64,000 nt of DNA from Enterococcus mundtii. Lineage in GTDB: Bacteria > Bacillota > Bacilli > Lactobacillales > Enterococcaceae. The stretch spans positions 1 to 64,000 of the forward strand of contig NZ_PUAP01000016.1 of assembly GCF_002947535.1 (NCBI RefSeq), read 5' to 3'. Below are positions 34,506 through 42,274 of the stretch, in pieces; within the stretch, counting starts at the first letter, position 1; the number at the start of each line of letters is the position of its first letter. A model generated the notes under the pieces. It ran no database searches. It was given only the letters and a program-made list of their open reading frames with translations, and was not told the DNA's origin. The position numbers were made by a program, and so were the translations under genes.

Positions 34506-37500
34506 TCAATCTTTACGATTTTTCTTTTTATTGTAGATATAAGTTCCGATTGCTCCACCAACTAGGGCTAAACCAAGAACTGCTGCACTAGATTGGATCT
34601 CACCCGTTTTTGGCAAGTTTTTTGCTGCATTTCCTTGGGCTTGTTTTTGTTGTATCGCAGGGGTATTGCCTGTTTTCTTTTGCTGAGTATTCCCTCCGCC
34701 TGTGTTTGCATTCCCTCCTGCAGTTCCTCGTTTACTTACTGTCACTTGACTTATTTCTGAAGCTGAACCATTCGTATAAGTGATCGTGTACGTTCCTTCT
34801 TTGTTGGTATCAACGGTTCCTGATACCATGCTTTCATCAAATGCAAGGGTGAATCCTGCACGATTTGTCGCAGATACGAAACCATCGATCGGCTTCCATG
34901 TATCACCGACATATAACTGGAGATCTTTTGTCACCATTGTTTCTCCGTTTTCTTTTACAACGACCATCACTTCCTCTGTCGCTCGACCGTTGGTATAAGT
35001 AACCGGATAATCTCCAGCTTTTGTGGTATCCACTGTCCCACTCACCATGCTTTCATCAAAAGCGATCATCTCACCGTCTTTATTAGTGGCAGACACAAAT
35101 TGATCGCCTGGGGACCATTTATCCCCGACATAAAGACTACCATTTTGCGCTTGGATCGTTTCTTTATTTTCAACGACGGTCACTGTGATTCGTTGAGTAG
35201 CTTCACCATTTGTATAAGTAATGATGAAGTTTCCTGTTCGCCCAGTGTCAACGGTACCTGACACCATACTTTCATCAAATGGCAAATTCTCACCTGCTCT
35301 GTTCGTCGCTGAGACAAAATTATCACGAGGATGCCAAACATCACCTGTATGGATCCTTGAATCGGTTGCCTTGATCGCTTCTTGACTAGCAACGACTGTC
35401 ACTGTGATCTCACGACTGAGCGTCCCAACGGTATAGGTGATTTTGTACTCGCCTACCTGTGTCGTATCAACTTCGCCACTGACCATGTTTTCATCAAATG
35501 GCACAGCTTCACCCGTTTGATCAGTCGCTGAAACAAAATTATCACTTGGCGTCCATGTATCACCTACAATAATCGTCGAATCGATGACTTGAAGGGATTC
35601 TTGGCTTTCTTCGACGGTGACATTGATCTGTTGACTCGCAGAACCATTGGTATAAGTCACTGGATAGACTCCTGCTGTCGTAGTATCCACTGTACCACTG
35701 ACCATACTTTCATCAAAAGGAATTGATTCTCCATTTGGATCGGTCGCTAAGACAAAATTGTCGATCGGTTCCCAACTATCGCCAACATAGATCGTTGAAT
35801 CGATTGCGTGGATCGACTCACTGGCAATCGGTTGCCAAACATAGGTATCCGCCATACTGTTTTGATAAGTCGTCATCAGTGACGAAGAACTCAATACATG
35901 CTCACCAAGAGGGATCTCTTCTGTACCAGATCCCACATTTTGCCAATACCCCGTATGCTCTTCTGTAGCGAGCAACTCAGGAATATTGGTATCGGTCAAA
36001 GAATAGAACTGGATACCTAAAGAAATTTTGGATAAGGAGGTTGTACCAGCAAACATCTCTTGCTGCAACTGCACCTTACCAGTTTTAAAATGGGATAGAT
36101 CTAATTCAGTGATATTTTGACAATTTCTAAACATCCCTCGCATGAAGCGGATATTTTCTGTATCGAAACCACTGACATCGATCGTATTCAAATTGATGCA
36201 ATCAGCAAACATAAAACTCATCGTTGTTACATTAGTTGTTGAAAAATTCGTAACATCTAACTCTGTCAGACTTGAACAACCGAAGAACATATAGAACATG
36301 GAAGTCACGTTTGTCGTATCAAAGCGAGTAACATCGAGTTCTGTCAAACCGGAACAACCATGGAACATATAATGCATGAACATAACATTGCTCGTATCAA
36401 AATGAGTCACATCTAACGCTTGTAATCCCGAACAGCCATGGAACATGAAGGACATTTCTGTTGCTTGACTCGTTACAAAACTAGAAAGATCCAGTTGAGC
36501 CAATCCGGAACAACCGCGGAACATATGACTGAAATTCGTCACGTTAGCTGTTTGAAAACCAGTTACATCCAATGTCGTCAAGGCAGAGCAATCATAAAAC
36601 ATGTAGCTCATGTTCGACACGTTCATCGTGTTAAAACTGGATAGATCTAATGAAGTCAATCCGCTCATCCCATAAAATATATGGCTCATTTCAGTGACAT
36701 TCGCTGTGTTGAAGTTGCTTAGATCGAGCGTGCTGACAGAAGACACCCCATTGAACATATAATTCATGGAGCGAACATTCTGAGTGTCGAAAGTAGATAG
36801 GTCTAATGACGTCAACTGAGAACACCATGCAAAGAAATAATCCATATTCGTGACTTGACTTGTATCTAAATTGGATAAATTCTCGATCGTCGTTAGCTGA
36901 TTCATATCAAAAAATAATCCTAATGATTCAGCATTTGCTACCACGGGGCCAGTAAGAACTACTTTTTTGATAAGTGAACGGTGAGGAAACCAAGGTGCAC
37001 GAGCCGCCGACGTTGTTTCTCCTAATATCCCTGCATCTATGTACAAAACACCTTCTTGGTCGATCCGCCAGGGACTGCTACCAAACACACCAGATGCCAA
37101 TTGGTCTTCTGTTCCTTGTATCTCAAAACATTCCGTCTTGGCATTTGGATCTGGAATAACTGGGTCACTTGAAATATCCGTCACTTCTTGTTCCACAGTG
37201 GTGGGGATTGTCGAATCGCCAGTAGATTGCTCTACCTCAGCATTTACATCTGCCGTTGTTTCTGTGGTAGGTTCTGTGGGTGCTTCTGATGGAACAGTCG
37301 CTGAGGATTCTGGTGTTTCGCTTATTTGCTGCTCATCCATCGCTTCGTTTTCTGCTGTTTCCATCACGCTGTTCTCTGTTGGTTCTTCGATGGTCGAACT
37401 TACTAGCTCTTCTGTCATCTGTCCACTGTCTAAGTGATCAGCAAACGTCATGATACTCTGTTGGGATGCGTTCATGAGTAATAACATTGAAGCTGTCACT

Positions 37501-37523
37501 TTTACTATTTTTCTGTGGTCCAT
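34506..37523 (-). CDS. LPXTG surface protein with BspA-type leucine-rich repeats and five Ig-like domains
   Basis: 1005 residues. Signal peptide at the N-terminus (hydrophobic MLLLMNASQQSIMTFA region), then an acidic Thr/Glu/Ser-rich stalk (about 30-130). A tandem of about eleven DUF285/BspA repeats of 22-24 residues with the pattern MxxMFxxCSxLTxLDxSxF spans about 185-510. Five Big_3-type Ig-like repeats of about 72 residues (about 568-930) share VGDxWxPxDxFVSAT and FDESMVSGTVDT. The sorting signal is LPKTG at 970-974, followed by a hydrophobic segment and KKKNRKD. Sortase A should attach it to the wall. An adhesin role is inferred. The Mga-family gene is divergent from it. Confidence 0.88.
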   Translation of the reverse strand: MDHRKIVKVTASMLLLMNASQQSIMTFADHLDSGQMTEELVSSTIEEPTENSVMETAENEAMDEQQISETPESSATVPSEAPTEPTTETTADVNAEVEQSTGDSTIPTTVEQEVTDISSDPVIPDPNAKTECFEIQGTEDQLASGVFGSSPWRIDQEGVLYIDAGILGETTSAARAPWFPHRSLIKKVVLTGPVVANAESLGLFFDMNQLTTIENLSNLDTSQVTNMDYFFAWCSQLTSLDLSTFDTQNVRSMNYMFNGVSSVSTLDLSNFNTANVTEMSHIFYGMSGLTSLDLSSFNTMNVSNMSYMFYDCSALTTLDVTGFQTANVTNFSHMFRGCSGLAQLDLSSFVTSQATEMSFMFHGCSGLQALDVTHFDTSNVMFMHYMFHGCSGLTELDVTRFDTTNVTSMFYMFFGCSSLTELDVTNFSTTNVTTMSFMFADCINLNTIDVSGFDTENIRFMRGMFRNCQNITELDLSHFKTGKVQLQQEMFAGTTSLSKISLGIQFYSLTDTNIPELLATEEHTGYWQNVGSGTEEIPLGEHVLSSSSLMTTYQNSMADTYVWQPIASESIHAIDSTIYVGDSWEPIDNFVLATDPNGESIPFDESMVSGTVDTTTAGVYPVTYTNGSASQQINVTVEESQESLQVIDSTIIVGDTWTPSDNFVSATDQTGEAVPFDENMVSGEVDTTQVGEYKITYTVGTLSREITVTVVASQEAIKATDSRIHTGDVWHPRDNFVSATNRAGENLPFDESMVSGTVDTGRTGNFIITYTNGEATQRITVTVVENKETIQAQNGSLYVGDKWSPGDQFVSATNKDGEMIAFDESMVSGTVDTTKAGDYPVTYTNGRATEEVMVVVKENGETMVTKDLQLYVGDTWKPIDGFVSATNRAGFTLAFDESMVSGTVDTNKEGTYTITYTNGSASEISQVTVSKRGTAGGNANTGGGNTQQKKTGNTPAIQQKQAQGNAAKNLPKTGEIQSSAAVLGLALVGGAIGTYIYNKKKNRKD

Positions 37524-37712
37524 TGTTTATTCAACTCCTCAAATTATAGAAAGATAAAAAAACATCCAACTAAATTTTACCGTAATCCGTGAAAGAAAAT
37601 TTTTTATTTTTTTTTTTTTGAAAAAAATATTTGGAAATAGGTTTGTGTTTGTTAAACGAGAAAGATAAAATAAAGCAAGCAAATGAGCGTCAAGTAATGA
37701 AAGGAGCAACGG

Positions 37713-39200
37713 ATGGAACCTTTTTTCAAACTACATGAAAATAAACAATTACATCGTCAAATCAAGATTCTTACTTATTTGAGAAAACGAAATGATATCA
37801 CTTCGATCACTGAACTAGTCCAAGAAATAGGCTGTACACCACCTACTCTACGTTCAGATATCCAGGCATTGCGTACCAAATTACCACCATCGATCCAGTT
37901 ACAATCAATCAAAATGATCGGTTACCGCTTAAAAATAACAGAAGGAGAAACATTGGATACTTCTCTTTTGTCTCTTGTTAGAGAAACGATTACTTATAAG
38001 CTCATTGACCGTAGCCTTCGCGGCAATCTTCAATCCTTCGAAGCCATGCGCTTAGAGTATCATTTATCTAGTTCAGCTTTGCGTAAGATCATTCAACACA
38101 TGAACCATGAACTAAAAAACTATCGAATACAACTCTCTCCTAAAAATGGCGATCTTGTTGGAAAAGAAAATGATATTCGTTTTTTCTTTTTTCACTTTTA
38201 TGCAAGCTTTCGGCGAACGATCATTACAGATCATACCTATCTATTCTCTCAAGAAACATACAGAGTCATGTTTGCTGAATTACAGCAAGCCTTTCAGTCT
38301 CATTTACATATTAGTAATTTTCGTGCTACGTTATGGTTATCTATCTTAAAGGAACGATGGTTGCGTCGTAAACAAGGTGAAATCCCATCAGAAACATTGA
38401 CTATCATCCAGTCCAGAAAAAGCTTCAAAAGATTCTCAAAAAAAATCATCCCTTTTTTAAAGGAGATTCTTGGTATCCAACAGCTGTCAGTTAATGAACT
38501 AGCTTGGGCTTACTTGATTGCTTTACACTGTATTTCCTATAGTTCATCTAACTATCAAGAGATGATATCCCATAAAGCCACACATTATCAAGAAGAAGTA
38601 CAAGCCAAGAAATGGATCAAGCAATTCCTAATAGAAGAAGCACTTATTGAAGGTACAACGAAGGAAGGCATTGAGCAAATGAGTGCTTATTTAGCTAACC
38701 TTCGCTTGCTAAGTAAAATCACCGATGGCTTTGAGAGTCATTTATTGTCGATTGATCATTTAGTCGATCCATTCTTTGAAACACTCTATTGCTCCTGGCA
38801 AAACCGATTGCAACAACTTAAGTGGCAAGAAATTCTACCATTGACCTGCATAAAAGAAGTTGCACTATCTTTAAGTATGATCCAATCTTCCTATCAGAAA
38901 TCACAAAGTAAGCCCAAGCAAATGATCGTTTTTTCTTTTCATGGAGATGCTGGTTACGATAGTTTTTTGATGGCTATGATCCAAAAATGGCTACCTGAAA
39001 CGTATCACCCCCTCTTTCTTTTCGATCAACCGATCACCCAGACAAAAATGGATGAGTTAGGCGCTTGTCTCCTCGTCAGTAATTACGATTTTACGGAGAA
39101 AATGACCTGTGAAGTGATCCAAATGGCTCAAATACCGACGCATGAGGAGTGGAGCGACTTGAAGCTACATTTGATTGAACGTGCTTCTAATCATTCATAG
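37713..39200 (+). CDS. Mga/AtxA-type helix-turn-helix regulator
   Basis: 495 residues. Winged helix near the N-terminus (SITELVQEIGCTPPTLRSDI), a second HTH at about residues 105-130 (LEYHLSSSALRKIIQHMNHE), then a long helical, PRD-like middle part and a C-terminal EIIB-like domain (IVFSFHGDAGYDSFLMAMI). This is the Mga layout, in which phosphotransferase-type phosphorylation tunes virulence genes. AAAGGAG is spaced 6 bases from the ATG. It is divergent from the LPXTG gene (189-base gap), so it probably controls that surface protein. Confidence 0.75.
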   Translation: MEPFFKLHENKQLHRQIKILTYLRKRNDITSITELVQEIGCTPPTLRSDIQALRTKLPPSIQLQSIKMIGYRLKITEGETLDTSLLSLVRETITYKLIDRSLRGNLQSFEAMRLEYHLSSSALRKIIQHMNHELKNYRIQLSPKNGDLVGKENDIRFFFFHFYASFRRTIITDHTYLFSQETYRVMFAELQQAFQSHLHISNFRATLWLSILKERWLRRKQGEIPSETLTIIQSRKSFKRFSKKIIPFLKEILGIQQLSVNELAWAYLIALHCISYSSSNYQEMISHKATHYQEEVQAKKWIKQFLIEEALIEGTTKEGIEQMSAYLANLRLLSKITDGFESHLLSIDHLVDPFFETLYCSWQNRLQQLKWQEILPLTCIKEVALSLSMIQSSYQKSQSKPKQMIVFSFHGDAGYDSFLMAMIQKWLPETYHPLFLFDQPITQTKMDELGACLLVSNYDFTEKMTCEVIQMAQIPTHEEWSDLKLHLIERASNHS

Positions 39201-39523
39201 TCGCAAGGTTCAATTCGTTTTTTTCTTTAGACTTAGTGAAAGATTTCTAAAATGTTTTCGCTAAGTCTAATGTTTGCTATTACTTGATCTGTCGATGGAT
39301 TTATTGGGCTATTGACTACAGCCAAGGAAAGAATAGCATGAAAACCTAATGTAATAGTCTTTTTAAAATACACAAAGATAGCGAAACACTTGAAATAAAT
39401 CATCCCTGTGATTCCGTATGAGATAAACACTTAAAATGGTGATCACAAGTATTACAACAAATACATCGATCTGCTTATTTGTTCTCGTCTGCATAGAAGG
39501 TTCTCTCCTTTCACATGATTGTT
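39201..39523. other. Intergenic region with a 15-bp hairpin
   Basis: No gene is supported; the two short open frames here lack ribosome binding sites. TTAGACTTAGTGAAA (39227-39241) pairs with TTTCGCTAAGTCTAA (39256-39270) at 14 of 15 positions. No T run follows on either strand, so it is a poor terminator despite its place after the Mga-type gene. Confidence 0.5.
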
Positions 39524-41161
39524 TTATTCATCGCTCTTTCTTCTATGATAAAAAAGAACAAAAAAATGAAACGCCAAAAAGAATAACAAGCCAAGGATCA
39601 TTGGATAGACATTTGGGTGCCGATTGAAGTATTCCGTCATGCTCGCACTGATCCAACCTTTTTTTGCTTGTTGGCGAATCTGATGATCGAGCTTTTTAGA
39701 GGGGGAACTATCTAAAAGTTTATGCAGTCGATCATTTTTGCTGGCATAATTAAACGATTCTCCATCGAGTAATTCTTTTCTCAAATCAAAATGAAATGAA
39801 TAGTTTTCTGGATTGCTATCTACTCGACCATTTTCCATTTTTAATACATTCCAGCTACTCACAAAGTCCCCTTCAGGATTCAAGATAAATTCAGAGTGAA
39901 ATCTCCTGTTAACCAGTATTTTTCGGTTTTCTCTGCCAATGATACTTTCTTTGAATGTTTTGTTTTTAGGGTATTTATTGTGAAATCGCGCGGGTGAATA
40001 CTGCTGTTCAACTCCCCATCGTTTCCCATATTCAGCTAAAGCTTCTTCGTCGGTCATTCCGTTTTTCTTAAAATGAATACGTACATACGACAAATTTAAT
40101 TTATCAAGGTACATCCTTAGTTGATGGACGGATCGAGCAAAGAAATGTTCTCCATCTTCATAAGCTTCAAGTAAACCATTTGGAAAGGCTTCTTGCACTA
40201 ATTCTGCGAGATAGTGCAAAAAGAAACTATGTGGGGCTATAAACTCGTCAAATCGACGGAATTCATTTAATTGAAGCATATTAAATTCATCGATTGTTGC
40301 ACCTAACTGTTCAAGAAGCAACGTCAATTTTTCCTTTGCATCGCCTTCAGCCATCATCAATAACTGTGTGTAGATATTCGAACCGATCGGATACTCTTTT
40401 TGTGTCACAAATTCATCAAAAGCGGCTAACGTCAGCTCATTCGTATCCGTTAGTTCTTTCATTAATGTCTGATATGACTCATCTGCAAAGATGATTTCTT
40501 GTCGAATTTGTTCCACAGGTAATTCTTTTTTTTCATTGATACTGTTGATTTGAACATCTTCATAGTAAATAAATTGATTGGTAGCTAACGCATCTTGGCG
40601 ATCAAAATAACGAGTTCTTATTTCTTTTAAAAAACCTGATTCTCCAATTGTAAAAGACATCTTTAGATAGAGTGATTCATCTATCTTGAAATCAAAAATC
40701 AACTCAATCTTCTCATTGTGGTCCTGGCGCTGACTTTTCAAGATCGTCCAGTCCTCTTGGTTCTTCAGTAGATTTTCCATAAATGTTCCGGTATGCAATA
40801 AAAAGCGCTCATTGAATTGAAACGCATTGGTTGATTCATCTAAAATCGATTCAGAAATCAAATCTCCATCAATAAACCCACGATAATAGACCTTATTTTC
40901 TTGATTTTGTTCTACACTCGACCGTTGAAAGTGTCCATTTTTGTTTAAATTCTCAGTGACGTAATGATACTCTTCATTCGTTTGTTGCTCTCCGTATTGC
41001 CAACATTCTTTGTAGTATGTGACATGTGAATTAAAATAATCGACCATCTCATGATAGGTTGTTTCAGCCCCTTTATTAGGATAAAGATCTTTTAAAGACG
41101 GTTGATTTTCTACAGTACAGCCACAAAAAATAAACAATGGTATCAGGAATAGTAATTTCAT
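39524..41161 (-). CDS. DUF3114-domain putative lipoprotein with C-terminal membrane helix
   Basis: 545 residues from ATG 41161 (GGGGTGATGTT upstream). The N-terminus MKLLFLIPLFIFCGCTV is a short signal peptide with Cys residues, possibly a non-canonical lipobox. The middle has no recognised family. The second half contains the text HQLRMYLDKLNLSYVRIHF and the Glu/Tyr-rich motif YGKRWGVEQQYSPARFHNKY, remembered from streptococcal and enterococcal DUF3114 proteins. A C-terminal hydrophobic helix (ILGLLFFLAFHFFVLFYH) ends in RRKSDE. Function is unknown. The next genes upstream, on the same strand, are small membrane proteins. Confidence 0.6.
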   Translation of the reverse strand: MKLLFLIPLFIFCGCTVENQPSLKDLYPNKGAETTYHEMVDYFNSHVTYYKECWQYGEQQTNEEYHYVTENLNKNGHFQRSSVEQNQENKVYYRGFIDGDLISESILDESTNAFQFNERFLLHTGTFMENLLKNQEDWTILKSQRQDHNEKIELIFDFKIDESLYLKMSFTIGESGFLKEIRTRYFDRQDALATNQFIYYEDVQINSINEKKELPVEQIRQEIIFADESYQTLMKELTDTNELTLAAFDEFVTQKEYPIGSNIYTQLLMMAEGDAKEKLTLLLEQLGATIDEFNMLQLNEFRRFDEFIAPHSFFLHYLAELVQEAFPNGLLEAYEDGEHFFARSVHQLRMYLDKLNLSYVRIHFKKNGMTDEEALAEYGKRWGVEQQYSPARFHNKYPKNKTFKESIIGRENRKILVNRRFHSEFILNPEGDFVSSWNVLKMENGRVDSNPENYSFHFDLRKELLDGESFNYASKNDRLHKLLDSSPSKKLDHQIRQQAKKGWISASMTEYFNRHPNVYPMILGLLFFLAFHFFVLFYHRRKSDE

Positions 41162-41205
41162 AACATCACCCCTATCATCTGTCGATTTCATCCTATGAAT
41201 ATGCC

Positions 41206-41252
41206 ATGAGTCAAGAACGAAAGAATTGTTTCAATGAACATTCTTGACTCAT
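41206..41252. other. 12-bp hairpin between small membrane-protein gene and DUF3114 gene
   Basis: ATGAGTCAAGAA (41206-41217) and TTCTTGACTCAT (41241-41252) are a perfect inverted repeat around a 23-base loop. It lacks a T run, so it is not a standard terminator. It overlaps a possible -35 (TTGACT, minus) for the DUF3114 gene. Confidence 0.4.
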
Positions 41253-41362
41253 GTCTGTTATCTAGCTATACTTAATTATTAGCAATGCGACAACTCTTGT
41301 ACTTTTCCGCCAGATAAATTACTTAGTTGTGGCATTGTCTTTTTGTAGTATTCTATTCTTCT

Positions 41363-41725
41363 TCATCGTTTCGCTAAATATACGATACCACTGCTATATA
41401 CTAAAAAGCCCCCAACTAATAAGACGAAGATCCCAGCATAATTTGTTACGATATTGACTTGATTGATGATGATCACCGATTGTGCAACACCAAGTCCAAT
41501 GAGCGTAAGAAGATGTGGCAGGGTCGATTTATTTTGTTGTTTTATTTTACGCCAAGCATAAATCACCAAGCATATGACCATGACATTTATCACGTTCAAG
41601 ATAATCGAGACAGCATTATTCGTTTGCCCATCAACAATGACCCGAAACATTCTACCTACCAGTAAAACTAGACTAAACAACATTGCAGAGATTCCTGCTA
41701 ATTTTTGAATTGAATTTTCCATCAT
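41363..41725 (-). CDS. Small four-helix membrane protein, function unknown
   Basis: 120 residues with four hydrophobic segments (ISAMLFSLVLLVGRMF, IILNVINVMVICLVIYAW, LLTLIGLGVAQSVIII, YAGIFVLLVGGFLVYSSGI) separated by short charged turns. Two ATGs are adjacent; AAAGGAA lies about 10 bases before them. No family was recognised. It lies 15 bases downstream of the next gene on the same strand and probably shares its transcript. Confidence 0.55.
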   Translation of the reverse strand: MMENSIQKLAGISAMLFSLVLLVGRMFRVIVDGQTNNAVSIILNVINVMVICLVIYAWRKIKQQNKSTLPHLLTLIGLGVAQSVIIINQVNIVTNYAGIFVLLVGGFLVYSSGIVYLAKR

Positions 41726-41740
41726 TTTGCACCATTCCTT

Positions 41741-42184
41741 TTAATATGAATTTTTTGTCTGTCCGAATCGTATCGCTTGAATAGATTCGATCGGTAATTC
41801 TTTAGTCGGACCACTTCCTACAAATCTCCGTTCTTTTGTCAAATAGACATAAACTTTGCGACTATTACTTACCGTATCAGGAAACCATCTATCACCATTT
41901 ACATTGATGATCACATCATTTTCTGTCAATTGTTTCAAGAAAGTACAATGCTTATTTTTTTTGATGTCCTGTAACTTCAATTTGAGTTCAAGATCTCTCA
42001 CCCCCTTACCATGAATGACTTCATCCCTCCAATACTCTAAAGAAGGCAGGTCTGCGGCATCAATGATCCCTGAAAAATCAGCACTTTTATCAGTCCAAAC
42101 AGACAAGTGTTGCTTTTTCACCTCGTGGTAACCAACAAACAGAATCATCAATGCACTACTGATCAATAAACATATTTTTCTCAT
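41741..42184 (-). CDS. Small secreted or membrane-anchored protein, function unknown
   Basis: 147 residues. The N-terminal hydrophobic segment (ICLLISSALMILFVGY) is an uncleaved anchor or signal peptide. The rest is soluble and basic, with a beta-rich C-terminal half (KVYVYLTKERRFVGSG ... IQAIRFGQ). No family was recognised. It lies between the P-type ATPase gene and the four-helix membrane protein gene, same strand. Confidence 0.5.
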   Translation of the reverse strand: MRKICLLISSALMILFVGYHEVKKQHLSVWTDKSADFSGIIDAADLPSLEYWRDEVIHGKGVRDLELKLKLQDIKKNKHCTFLKQLTENDVIINVNGDRWFPDTVSNSRKVYVYLTKERRFVGSGPTKELPIESIQAIRFGQTKNSY

Positions 42185-42274
42185 CTTTCTTGCCCCTTTA
42201 CTAAAGGTTTAAATGGATCGACCGATAAAGGTATTAATCACTCCATACGCATCACCCCCTTTCAACTTTTTTAA

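Noticed and set aside
34750-35830. Regularly spaced DNA repeats resembling a CRISPR at first sight
   Set aside because: They are about 216-bp coding repeats of the Ig-like domains with no short direct repeat plus unique spacer pattern.
37039-37437. 132-codon open frame antisense to the LPXTG gene
   Set aside because: It is a mirror of the low-complexity Thr/Glu/Ser stalk; codon bias, not a gene.
39233-39430. 65-codon hydrophobic open frame on the minus strand
   Set aside because: No ribosome binding site; it overlaps the hairpin and is not supported by composition.
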